In this document: positions 34,201 through 45,100 of the stretch, in pieces
Layout: the number at the start of each line of letters is the position of its first letter
How positions within the stretch are numbered: the stretch's first letter is position 1
Origin: Asterochloris sp. CNOR1
Lineage: Eukaryota > Chlorophyta > Trebouxiophyceae > Trebouxiales > Trebouxiaceae
Length of the DNA stretch: 64,000 bases
Assembly: GCA_963969365.1 (NCBI GenBank)
Contig: OZ017757.1
Coordinates: 2,232,001-2,296,000 of the forward strand
Direction: 5' to 3'
The notes under the pieces: model-generated
What the model saw: the letters and a program-made list of their open reading frames with translations, nothing else
What the model was told of the DNA's origin: nothing
Database searches by the model: none
Made by a program: the position numbers and the translations under genes

Positions 34201-35089
34201 GTGGAGTGTCTGGGAGGCGCCTGCTATAGATGCTGCAGCTTTGGGCTGTTGGCAGCCTTCCACGCAGCACAGACATGCAGCCCTGTGCACTTGGCGGAAG
34301 AAGATTCTCTTATGTCTCGGATCAGCAGCCAAGCTGTGACTGCAGTATGTAACATGCAAGGGGACGGGGGTGGCTGCAAGCGGCTTGCTGAGTCCACAGC
34401 TTCCCTCTGTGAAAGCCACCGCGCTGGTGGCTTCAGCTGCTCTTCAGGCCAGCTTCTGCATCCTATCCCATGAAGAGGCGGTCATTGGTGCTATCTGGTG
34501 TTGGGCATGCCTCCCTGTGGTGCGGCTTGGGGCCTGCTGTGCTGCCGCCTCCAACCCATATCTCTGCAATTGCGCATGCAGATTTTGCATGGCAACATAC
34601 CTGTCCTTAACCACTGCCGCCTTGAGGGTACCACTTGATGCTTGTGTGATCTGCAGGTGGAGACCAGGTCTGCCTCGGCCGACCAGATGCGTGCCATGAC
34701 CACCAGCCGGTCTGCCTTCCTGCCTCAGCCTGGCTCCCCAACTCTGTTTAGAAAGGTGTGGCCCTCCCTCAGGACAAGGTCCCAATTTGTGCTGGGCCAG
34801 CTTTGTCATCAGCAAGGTCTTCAGCAGCTAGGTCCAGCACAGCTCTCCTCCTACAGAGCCTCTGTGTCAGCACCAAGACAGACATTTTCAACAGCTGCCT
34901 GCGCAGCTTTAGATCCTCTGTGTGTGCCTCAAAGCAGGACCTCGGCAGCAACCCAGTTGTGACATATATACTCTGCAGGTTGGCTTGTACTTCAAGAGCA
35001 TGCTGGGACGAGACGAGCTCCCAGAGAAGTCTGCTGTCTCAGCCGATCAGCTACAGCTGCCAACCAATTCACATTCTCGAGGGTTCTGA
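28272..35089 (+). CDS. Serine/threonine protein kinase with Ser-rich C-terminal tail
   Basis: Active-looking protein kinase; the subfamily is unclear, with an Aurora/CAMK-like core, and the substrate is unknown. Exons: 28272-28378, 29185-29331, 29953-30156, 30765-30897, 31323-31446, 31902-32083, 32512-32679, 33208-33321, 33828-34028, 34657-34755 and 34979-35089. Phases agree across the kinase core. Visible motifs: [13 protein letters not shown] (nucleotide loop, third Gly replaced), [13 protein letters not shown] (Lys), KREAAMM (alpha-C Glu), [84 protein letters not shown]. The tail has [20 protein letters not shown] and several Ser-rich stretches ([14 protein letters not shown]), probably phosphorylated. 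At least four exons are preceded by decayed copies of themselves. The last exon lies antisense to a coding-like exon of the opposing gene, so the C-terminus is less sure. The start at [15 protein letters not shown] may have an upstream extension. Confidence 0.88.
29073..29184 (+). repeat. Decayed copy of kinase exon 2 head
   Basis: GGACTCTCTCACCTGCAGGG then CGTTCTCCGG and GGCCATCAAGGCGTACAAGG at 29073 match the exon at 29185, GGACTCCATCATCTACAGCG, CGTTCTGCGA and GGCCATCAAGGTGTACAACA. Spacing is 112 bases and both follow CTGCAG. About 75 bases are recognisable. Confidence 0.88.
29841..29952 (+). repeat. Decayed copy of kinase exon 3 head
   Basis: CTGCAG then GGTCCCTCTCATCACGCTGT at 29841 repeats CTGCAG then GGTCCCCCTCATCACGCTGT at 29953, 112 bases away. 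The unit also shares GTGTAGCCGA and GAGACTT upstream of the acceptor. Confidence 0.88.
31698..31901 (+). repeat. Two decayed copies of kinase exon 6 head
   Basis: The exon at 31902 reads GCCACCTGCCATTTTCGGGC then AAGGACAAGCAGGCC. Copies begin at 31698 (GCCACTATATCTTGTCGGGC then AATGACAAGCAGGCC) and 31805 (GCCACCTGCCCTGCAGTGGC then AAGGACAGC). Spacing is 107 and 97 bases. GTGGCCTGTGTG-type sequence upstream of the acceptor is part of the unit. Confidence 0.88.
32404..32511 (+). repeat. Decayed copy of kinase exon 7 head
   Basis: ATGCATGTCATGCAGCGGCA at 32404 repeats ATGTACCTCATGCGGCGGCA at 32512, 108 bases away. The copy's acceptor has become GCAA, so it should not splice. Confidence 0.75.
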
Positions 35090-38000
35090 GGAAGCTGGCT
35101 GCCCTGCTGAGCAGCATCTTCAAGACAGCAGCCTTGTCAACCCACCCCGCTCTTTCTTTAAACTTTGCTCCCGGCTTTGCCTGCATCCTCAACAGCGTCA
35201 CCACCTCCAGAAACAGTTTGCATGACAGTAGAGGGGAATGACACAACCTCTGTGGTCAGTCTACGGTGCACTCAGTCAATGTGCACCTTGCTTGTTTATA
35301 CAATTCTTACATTCTTCAGCCTTTATCATCGCAGCCAGGGTGCATGCAGCTGCCACACTTGCTGATCACTAAATGATGCATTCACATGAAATGGGGGAAG
35401 CCTGTCACCATCAATTCTGAAGCTCCTGTTGGTATAGTAGGGCACCGCTGCTAGTATCCTCCCACCCCTAGCAAGCATGCAACACAACAGATGAAAAGCA
35501 ATACCTCTGCTGGCCACATCAGCAGCAAGCACAAGAACATCATGAAGCAAACACTATATAGGCCAGATAATGCAGATGTGCACAGTGACACCCTGGGCAA
35601 CAAGTGGAACTGCAGAGAAGCATGACGCCATCCTACACAAGTCCCGCGCAAACACAGGGGCCATTTGCCACATGTAGATCACACTTGGAGCAGAGCAGAC
35701 TTGCTGACCTGCATGACCACAATATGGGTCTTGATGGAGTGTGCAGCCACCAGCTTTCGGCCGCCTAGCTTGGTGTTCAACTCGCGTAGGAAGGCGCTCA
35801 GTCTGTGCTGGAAGTCGCGTGACAGGCCGCCAGCTCCTGCACATTGGAAGCGGGGCAGCACTCGAACCGCTGTAGCAGCTTGGGGGCAAACAGGCTATGC
35901 ATGGCATAGCAGCTTCACGCCCAAATCCAAGTGGAGCACAACCTGAGCCCAGTCATGCAGGCAGTTGGAAATTGGGACAAAGTACCAACTGTGGCAGACT
36001 AAAGCCGCCTGCAGAGACTGCCTGTGCGCGGGCGCTGCCCAGGCCCTGGAAGGGGCCGCAACCAGGGTCCCACCTGTCTGCTTGAAGGCCTTGACCTGGG
36101 GCCACAGCAGCATGTCCAGCCCCTGGAGAGCCATGTCTATCTCCCACAGGTTGAACGCGGTGCCTTCACCCTTCAGCGCAATGCTGACCAGCTTGCCTGC
36201 GCCGGCCTGCAGTTAGCACATGCAATGAGAGACGACAGGTGCAACACTGCGCATTGGACTGCTTCTGGCTCACAGCTGACGCAGCAGGTCACTGCGGAAG
36301 GAGAAGGCCCCCAGGCTAGGGCACAGCCAGCGCAGCAGGGCACAGGGCCTCTGTGCTGGCTCACAGCTGTTGCAGCAGGCCCATGCACAAGCAGAAGGGT
36401 CTTGGAGGCCACTGGCGCTCCACCGGCAGACAGTACTGACATGTGCAAACCAGACACAGGACGGGCATTACAGCTTCAATGTGAGGCTCCTGCAGCTGAG
36501 GGACAGCATGAGGTTGCCCCTGCTGAGGTGACAGCTGGGTGGCCCTGCTCCACCCCTGAGCTGCCAAAGGCAGCAGGTGGTGCGTGACCTCACCTGGAAC
36601 CATGCACATTGCTGCACTGCATCCTCTGGGCTGCAGATCTTGGAGGGCTCTTTCCTGGGCTTGCCCTGCAACCAGGGAATTATGGGCATTGAGAGTGGCA
36701 GGGTCGTTCGAGGCAGTCCACCAAGCCCAAGCCCTGTAAGTCTCAGCAACTCAAGCTGTCTGAAGTTCAGTCAGGGTGCAACATGTAGCCCCAGCATACA
36801 CACATCCGGCACCAAGCTTTTTGGGTTAGGCAGTTGAGCACACATCGGAACCAGCCATGGCTCAAGCTCACCGGCATCTTGAGAAGCTGCGCCTGTAGCA
36901 TCCAGCCCACCACGGACTGCTGCAGCTGCAGGCCCCGTGGCGTGTGCACAGGCAGGCACTGCAGGGCCAGGAGGCGGGCCCTGCTGCTCGACCCCCCAAC
37001 CTGGCCACCAATGGCCTTGGCCAAAGGCAGTTGGCTGCCCACCCACTCTGCCCCCTCGAACGTGTCAAGCAGCGCTCTGAGAGCCACCTGCAAGGCAGGC
37101 TGCAAGCGATGGTCACTGCATGCGTCTGCCTCAGGCACCTCAGGTGACTCAGACTTTGTCCAGGGTGAAAGTGCTTTGTAAAGGCGGCATCTGCAGCACC
37201 TGTGCAGTGCTCCTGCCGTGCTCTCCAACATGCTGGTCAGCTCGGAAGCAGTCTTCAGAGGCTGCAATCAAATTGTGGTCAAGTGCTGCTCTGCCACTCA
37301 CACTCCTAGCACGAACCACATGGCCCACAACAAGCAGCAGGCGCTGGGTGACTCAAGGTGGGAGCACTTGGGTACTGGCAGCGCACCTCAATGGGCCCAG
37401 CCAGCAGCTGGGCAGCAGGATCCCTGGTCAGCTGCAGCATGACCACTACCAGGCGCTGCAGCCCTGAGCAGGACAGCCCGCCTGACGCCTTGCCACCCTG
37501 CAGCATCAGGACCAGTGGGGGCCATCAGCATATGGCAGAGAGGCAGCTTTCTGGGGCAAGCCAAACGACAGCTGCCACCTGCTGCCAGGTGCAGCAGCTG
37601 TTGACGCTTTTGCAAGGTGCAGCGCGGTCTCTGGTCTGACCGTAGACAACATGCACCACAGCTGTGGCCCTCAAAGGAGCTGGACATGCGGAGGCGTCAT
37701 CAGCACACAGGGATGCAGAACATGACTGCTGCCATGAGAGGGGCAGCAGAGGGTTGCTGTCCTCACAGAGGCCTGACAGGAGAGGAAGGCAGTCTCACTT
37801 GTTGGATCCTGCAGATGGCCGCCACAAGCCGTAGCAGCATGTACAGCCGCTGCAGAGCCCCATTTTGAGGAGGCCCATGATCAACTGCTTGCTGCTCAAC
37901 TGTGCTTGCAGCGCCCCCTGCAGGCCAACAGCGGCAGTCAGCCTGCGACCTGCCTCCCAGATACGTACATGGCAGATCGGGCATGGATGTTCAGAGTGAG

Positions 38001-41000
38001 TGAGGAGCACAGCCACTCAGTAACGAGAGGCAGCGGCTTGCAGGTCCAGCTTCTGGCTCCCATCAAAGGCCAAATTGCTCTGCATATGGGTTGCTATGCA
38101 CACAGCGCCTGAGCACCAAGCGCGTGCAGGGTGGGATCAGAAGCATGCCTGTCACGCTGCTGCCTCAAGAGACTCACCTTGGACGCCAATGGTGGTGAAG
38201 GTCTCCAAGAGGATGCTGTCACCGGGCAGAGCCTCCAGGCACTGCGATGCCTCTGCCTGCTCCCTGTACAGCTTGGAGTCTGCACGCATGACAGCCTCAA
38301 ATAAGGCAGTGCAGTGCCATGCTCGACTCCTGGAGCTTTGACACTGTCTTCACCCAAGCCCTCAGTGTGGCACACAGCTCAGGTGGCCTTACCTGACGGC
38401 AACCCTAGGGCAGCCTGCATGAGGGCCCCGCCCACCGCGCTGTCCCCCAGCACCTTCAGCAGCGCCCTGCACGCTGCCCCTGCCACCTGCAGGCTGGCCG
38501 CGCCCGCCACCAGCCGCAGGAGGTGACTGCTCACCTCCGGCGGGCATGCCTTGAGCCTGTAGCCACACAATGTATTGCGTCAGGAAGACACTCTCAAAGG
38601 GCTGCTGCTAGCCTGCGCAGTGCACACAAGGCGGAGTGCTGAGGGCACTAGGGTATGGTAGGGTGCAGGCTGGCATTTTCAGGCTGCAGGGGAGCCCTGT
38701 AGCTGGCAGGCCCGCTCCTAGTCTGCACAAGGCACTCAGCGCAAGCTGCTCTCCGAGGGGCTCAACAGTGCATGCCTGGAGTCCTTTGCTTGCTTGTGGT
38801 TTGCACAACTGTAGGTGAGGCAGCAACAACAGACAGAGGAGGGTCCCACCGCTGTCCCCAGTGCTGGAGCTGTGGCAGACACCCAGGCCTGGTCCCCAGC
38901 AAATTGTTGGCAGCAGCAGCCTGGGGCACAGAAGCTCTGCCACCACATTGCATGCCCCGAAGGGTGCACAAGCCGCCACCAGAGATGCTCACCCACCCCA
39001 TGCCAAGCAAAGGTTGTTTTCTTGTGGTGCATCTCGTGCTGTCAGCACAAGCTCACCGGCTGTAGTGCAGCTCCACCCAGCCCTGCTCCAGCAGCATCTC
39101 GTGCATCTCAGGGCTGGTCTCCGTACCAGGGGCCAGCTGCTGGAACTGCTCAAGGCACTCCTGGGCCAGTGAGGTGCCTGAGAAGTCCGGCACCAGACAA
39201 TCAGCCTGCAGCAGCAGCAGCAGGCTCAGGGAGGGGGCAGCTTGATTCTGCCAGGCTGGTGCCATGTGCGGCCTGGCTGCAGCGCTTGGTAGAGGGGAGG
39301 CGGCACATGCTCCCCAGGATCTGCAGTGGTTGCGGCTGAATGGCGCCACAAGCCCAGCAGGGAGCAGCCTAATGCAAGGAGGGACTTGGTTGCATTGTCA
39401 GGAACTGCCTGGGCCTGGCCCCGTTCACAGAGAGCCACACAGTGTGCTGGCCGCAGGCGGCCTCATCAGGCACGTGCCAGCATGCACAGGGGCAATGCCT
39501 GTTAGACCGCATGCAGCAGAGGACACTCACTACGCCTGGCATGGAAGCCCCGTGATGCAGGGCCTGCATCTTGACAAGATCCGCACTACTGCAGCGTCTC
39601 CGGCTGCGTGACTGGTTCAACCAGGTCCGCATCCAGCTGAGCAGCAGGAGCTGCAGCACTTCACACAGGCGCGACAGCTTCGAGCCAGGCAGGGCGCCAA
39701 CCCACCTGGGCAGGGACAAGCACTCGATGCAGCGTCTCCGGCTCTGTGTCCTGCCCCATCAGGTCTGACGCCATCTCAGCTGCCTCCGCCAGGCTGGGGC
39801 CCTCCACAGCCCTGATGGGCTGCACCTCGGCCGCTGCGGTCACGGCTGGTGCACTGCTGGCTGCTGCCTCCATCTGGCGACTCTTCTCCTGGTTCTGTTT
39901 GTGTAGTTTGACAATGCTGGCCATCTGCTTTTTGCTTTTCTGAAAACTGCAGGCACGGCATTTGGAGCTTGGCCAGCTGGAGTGGACCAAGAGGTGAGTC
40001 CACAACCCTGACCATGTTGACCGGCAGCTACTGGCCCTGCGAGCAAGGGCAAATGGTGGCATGAGGTAACTGGGTCTGGTGACCTGGCCTTCCGCTGCAT
40101 GCCATTGAGTGAGCTGCAGGCACGGCATGGGAGTTGATTGTTGGCCTGCATCAGCCGATTGCTGACGTCTTTGACCTGTGGCCAAGGTTTGTGCCCTGCT
40201 AAAACTTGCATAGGGGCCGATGGTGGCGTGAGAGTTCGCTAGAGGTCTTGATGACAGCGGCCAGATTGGCCAGCATCTCGCTCATGGGAACACTGCAAGG
40301 ACGTCAGAGTGCAAAGGTGCTCGGACCATTTATGCATTGCCGTACTTGGGTGCCTGCCGGCTGGACTTGGTGGGGCCTCTGCAGCACCGGAGTGGGCCTT
40401 GCGGTACGTTGCACGACAAGAGTGTCAGTGCACCCAGCATGGCTGCCCGCATGTCATCAGCTGCAACTGCCGGTCAGACGCAAGATCAGGTGCGCTCAGG
40501 CACAGCCACTGTACCTTGTGTCCCGACGCCTGCATCACAGTGGCCACTGAAGTGAGGCTGTCCACAAAGGGTCTGATGCGTTGTGAGGGAGGCCAGGCCC
40601 TTGTCTGCAGGTCACCCCAAGAATGTTAGACACGTCAGTAAGCAGCAGGTACCCAATCAGCCCTGGCAGGTAGGGACTTGCCCAGCATTGGCTTGCCTTG
40701 CACAGGTGCAGATGAGACAGACACCAGTGGCTTCAGTAATGAGTCTGGGCCCAGCTGAACGTTCAACTTACTCTAGCTCCAGCTGGGGATCCAGCTCATC
40801 ATCGCTGTCTGACAGGTTCTGAGCGCCCACAGGCCGTCCCTGCTTCTTGCTGGCCCGCTTGGCACCTGCTGAGGTTCCATGCGCTCCCGCTGGGTCCAGC
40901 TGCATGTTCAGGCTGGCCAGCACGCCGTTGCTGCCACTCAGTCTCTTGCTGCAGCAGGGAGAGGGAGCACTCTGGCGATCAAGCAATTTGTGCCCAGGCA

Positions 41001-41073
41001 TGGCCAGTCTGCTGTGATCATATTGAGTGTCACCTGGTTCCCAAGGCCACAGCTGCCTTCCTCTTGCTCATGC
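34769..41073 (-). CDS. Large helical-repeat protein with basic N-terminal region, weakly FANCI-like
   Basis: The gene reads from about 41073 down to a stop at 34769. Its start ATG-AGC-AAG gives MSKRKAAVALGT, which joins a spliced exon SKRLSGSNGVLASLNM, then KRASKKQGRP (a nuclear-localisation-like patch) and acidic LSDSDDELDPQLELE. Later exons are helical: MSEMLANLAAVIKTSSELS (~40250), KSKKQMASIVKLHKQNQEKS (~39920), SLAQECLEQFQQLAPGTE (~39150), ASLQVAGAACRALLKVLGD (~38480), GDSILLETFTTIGVQ (~38210), ALQGLDMLLWPQVKAF (~36110), LSRDFQHRLSAFLRELNTKL (~35800) and [19 protein letters not shown] then [15 protein letters not shown] (~35100). The last block resembles the Fanconi protein FANCI region ending EVDWLITKLKG. 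The N-terminal half of FANCI was not found, so the name is not assigned. Another frame upstream (MSSDNIMFEKLLPANA, ~41470) could be an earlier exon. Most junctions are unresolved. Confidence 0.5.
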
Positions 41074-41395
41074 TGGACAAGCTGTTGCGGGAGTGTAGCG
41101 TTGGAGTTACACTCCTAGATCAGCCAGCAAATGGCCCTGCTGACTGAGACCTTGCTGCAGTAGCTTAAAACAGGGAGCTTCGGCCAGTGTAGAAAAACGC
41201 AGCAAGGCAAGAACGGGAAATAGTTTCAACTTCATGCCGGATCAGTGCTCCAAGTGATGTTGTTGCGCGTGACACTGTCAACCGCTGGGACTGGAAGATG
41301 TCGCTTGGGGTCAGGCTCGCTGGTGACAGCACTCAGCAGCATCTGGCCGCTGCACCTTCCCAGCAGCCTGGTAAGACACATACAGCCCATCAGGA

Positions 41396-42001
41396 ATGCC
41401 TGAGACGTACTGGCTGCCTGCTGCTGTCAGGCTCAATCATGCATTTGCCGGCAGCAACTTCTCAAACATGATGTTGTCTGATGACATCAAGCCGTCTCGC
41501 TTGGACATGTCTTCTGCTGCTAGCACTGAGACTGCTGCTTGCCTGCCCTTTGCCAGAGCATCAGTGCTGCCACAGATGCTAAGCCAATGCCAGCATCAGC
41601 CAGCAATGCTCAGCACCCTTTGCTACTACTTGAGCCAGTTCCATCTGTCAGCCAAGTCCAACTTCACTTGTATTAATGCAGCACAGCCAGCCATTTGCCC
41701 AAGGTGCCTGGGTAAGACAGCATCGCCGTACCGGCAACGGCAACTTGGTGTGGCAGCATTAGTCCAGGGCAGCCTGCAACTCCAAGTCATCCATGCAGAG
41801 TCTCAAGGCGGCGGTCAGCCACATGCATGTCTGGCCAGGCAGCCTAAGAAGGGCCTGAAGCAGCGCAAGAGCAACCAGCAGGCAGCTTATGGGGCACTCA
41901 CAGCGCAAGCGACAGGTCTGGCAAATGCTTCAACCACTTCGCATGACAGGGCTGTGTGCATGCAGGCCTCTGCACCTCCTCCTCCTCATGACGTCATCTG
42001 A
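41396..42001 (+). CDS. Possible single-exon protein of 201 residues, unknown
   Basis: The frame opens with MPETYWLPAAVRLNHAFAGS, ends PPPPHDVI and has a Lys/Gln-rich patch, KKGLKQRKSNQQ. No domain was recognised. It lies in the gap between two divergent genes, and a minus-strand frame (AAEDMSKRDGLMSSDN) crosses it. It may be an antisense shadow of an unresolved exon of the minus gene. Confidence 0.18.
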   Translation: MPETYWLPAAVRLNHAFAGSNFSNMMLSDDIKPSRLDMSSAASTETAACLPFARASVLPQMLSQCQHQPAMLSTLCYYLSQFHLSAKSNFTCINAAQPAICPRCLGKTASPYRQRQLGVAALVQGSLQLQVIHAESQGGGQPHACLARQPKKGLKQRKSNQQAAYGALTAQATGLANASTTSHDRAVCMQASAPPPPHDVI

Positions 42002-42065
42002 CAATATATGTTTGTGACCTAAAGAGCCCACACCTGTATTTGTGACCTCTAAAGCCCACAAATCT
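41989..42065. promoter_or_regulatory. Amidase promoter elements: CRE-like palindrome and direct repeat
   Basis: TGACGTCA, the perfect bZIP/CRE palindrome, sits at 41989-41996. It is followed by two copies of TTTGTGACCT(CT)AAAG with GCCCACA, about 30 bases apart (about 42009 and 42039). The amidase ATG is at 42166. bZIP binding is known for this palindrome; the role here is inferred. Confidence 0.5.
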
Positions 42066-42165
42066 TCATTCACCAATCACTTTGACATCAGATCTTCTCA
42101 GTGAGCTTCTGTGTGCTTCTTGCCAGGCAGCAGCTTGACTGAGGAAGTCAAAGAAGGCACCTGCC

Positions 42166-45100
42166 ATGACTCTTCCGAAAGTGGCCCTTTCGCTGCCGCT
42201 GCTGGCAGCCAGCGTCTATGCTGCGCCATATGTGAACCTCACCTATGTACCGGGTGAGGGAGGACATGACCTGTGAACTGCGAGCATGATGCTGAATTCA
42301 AACAGTTGTGTTGCACCATACTATCGCATGAAGCTTGCAGCAGTGCTTGTCACTCTGCCTGCTGTTGTAGAGCTCGGCATTTGCAGGCAAGAGAGAGCAG
42401 CTCACAAGCCCCAATCAGCATCCTAAGGTGCTAAATGCCAGATCTGTCCTGTCCATGCAGGGCCTCCACAGGTGCTCTACAATGGTTACACAATTATGCA
42501 GATCACCAAGCAACAGGCACAGACCTACTGCAACACCGGTGCACCAGCCTTCTCTGTGGTTGACGCCACCATCGATGATGTACACTCGGTGAGACTGCTG
42601 GATGCCACGCCTGCAAAGCTGGCACATCCACATGGGAGGCAGCCTGATGGGTGCTGAGTGAGCTGCACAGCAGCCCAGCTGCACAGCTGCAGCGTTGCCT
42701 TGGAGGACATCCCACACCTCTGCATGACAACATGCTGACCTCGCTTTTGGCTCAGCGAGGGCTGATGCTTTGGGATCAGGCTCCCCAAGCCTTCTGGATG
42801 TGGCTGTTCTGCTGCTGTGCTCCCATGAGGGCATGCACCAGGTGTTCAACAGTTGCTGCTGGGCTGTCCTGGCAAGGACTGCAGACGTGGGGCCCTAAGG
42901 CTCCTGTGCGTCACAGTAGGGCCTTCCTTTGTCCAGCAGCAGTGTCACTGCGTCCCACTGCCTGTGAGAGGGTGCTTCAGCTCAACGGTGCCTCAGCCGC
43001 TTTCATCCTAACATATTGGCTTATGCACTCTGACACACCCACTTGTTCGTGCATACACAGCTGAGTTGTTGTGTCTGTGTTGCAGGCCATGATGGATGGC
43101 TCCCTGACTTGCTCGCAGCTGGTGGAGAGCTACTTGCAGGTGAGGGCCATCAGCATGGTCTCTGTGGCACTGTTACAGTCCACTGATGACAAATAGTAGC
43201 TAAGAGGGTCGTCCATGCAGCTTGTTCCGGGCGTGGTTTCATTCTTCAGTCCTATTTGGGCTTCCTGCAATCACTTGGTGTTGAGCTGCCAGTTGCTTGC
43301 TGCTGCAGTGCATCAATTGGTGCTGGGACATACATCTGCCCATTGGTCCTTCGTGCGGCATGTCAGCTTCATTCGGTGCAGCTCGTTGCTCATGTCTACC
43401 TGCTGCCTACAACACCACATGAATGCAGATGATCTCCACTTCAATGTCTGAAGCTGGACTGTAGCGTGCCCCTCATGCCCAGGTCAACCATGACCTGCAT
43501 GAAGCGCATGAGCTGCAGTGTTTAGCCACCAGCTGTCTTGCAATATGCCCTCCTGCCCCCCTCCAAGTCTTGCGCTCACCTACGGCCTGCTGTAGCGCAT
43601 GAGCGCGTATGATCCCCAGATCAACGCAATCCGGGAGGTCAACCCTGACATCATGGCTGAGGCTGCTTCCATGGATGCCATGCTGCCAGCCTACCAGAGC
43701 GGCGCGGAGGAGATGCCCCTGCTTTTCTGTGTGCACATGCTCATAAAGGACAACTTTGACACAGGTGGGAAGAGTCGTCCATCAGCTCTGTCAACTTTTG
43801 CCAGCCTCTGTGGCTGCAGTGCGTGCAGCCTGCTGGGTCACCCATGAGTTCAGCTTCAGTCTGCCACTGTACAATGCTTCAGATAGCCCCCTGCGCCTCA
43901 CTAGTGAGCTGTTTCTGTGTTGTCGACATTATCGCAGCTGCAAGCGGAAGGTGCTCTGATGCACTGCTGCACCAAGGCCCTCCCGCCTGCCCTGCAGTGG
44001 GGATGGCCACGGCCAACGGCGCTGTGGCCCTGCTCGACAACATGCCTCCCCAGGACGCAACAGAAGTCATGCAGGTCAAGAAGTATGGAGCCCTGGTGCT
44101 GGCCAAGGGCAGCATGGCTGAGTGGGCCTTCTCCAACGCCATCTCCATTGGCTCAGGCAAGCTGGCTTGTGCTGTCTTCTTGCCTTTGGAAGGTTGAACC
44201 AGCAAATGGCAGCACGTCCTCTCGTTCTGCCTCCAGCACAGCCAGATGCAGCTGCCACGTGGCAGCTGCACCCCCAGGATGCCCTGCACTGGGTAGAGAA
44301 GTCTTACCCTGACACCTGCGTGTTGGCTTCATGTCGTACCTTTCTGGGTTTGTTTGCATGACTCTGCAGCTTTCTGCATGGTGCATGCACCCTCTGTCAA
44401 GGCCCGCTGTGGCACTGTTACCTGCTGCATGACCTTCCCTGTGTATGGTTCCCACATGCTTCTCACACTTAGGTCCTGAGCAACATCCTTGCTATTGTGC
44501 AGCCTTTGGTGTTGTGCAAACCCCAATGACATAAACTGGAGCATGGCTGGTAGCTTGCAATCATCCACAATTCCTGTTCCGCTCCGAGCCTAGTCTCTAT
44601 CTGCCTGCAGCCTTTGGTGTTGTGCGCAACCCCTATGACCTGGACCGCAGCACTGCTGGCAGCTCAGGTGGCCCTGCAGCTGCAGCCTCTGCCAAGTTTG
44701 GCATGATCTCTTTGGGCAGCGACACAGGCAACTCCATTCGCGGCCCCTCAGGGCACAATGGCTTGGTGGGCATCCGCTCATCCATTCGACAGACCAGCAG
44801 GTGACTGGACACTGTGATGCAGTGATCAGTTGCATTTGGCTGCCTTCAGTGTTTGATTGTAGTGGACCGGAGATATAAAGGGTGAGCCTGCAGGTGTTGC
44901 GCGTAGCAAATGCGTGCATCGCCCTCTTGACAGGCGAATGCGGCGCCCATGCGGGCGCAGGTGCTCAGCCCAAAGCCGGCAGCCACTGGTTGCTGCCTGG
45001 CTGTTCGATATGTTGCCCTGGTTTCGGCATCTCTTGCAAGGCCACCTATCCAGAGTGGCAGGGCATCAGACCCCTTGCTGTGCTCTGTCCAGTGTGCTGC

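Noticed and set aside
35000-41073. Firm naming of the helical protein as FANCI or FANCD2
   Set aside because: Only one C-terminal block is clearly FANCI-like. The conserved monoubiquitination region and the N-terminal half were not found.
41083-41115. Small inverted repeat GGAGTGTA / TACACTCC
   Set aside because: Eight-base arms are expected by chance in a window of this size, and no T-run or conserved context accompanies them.
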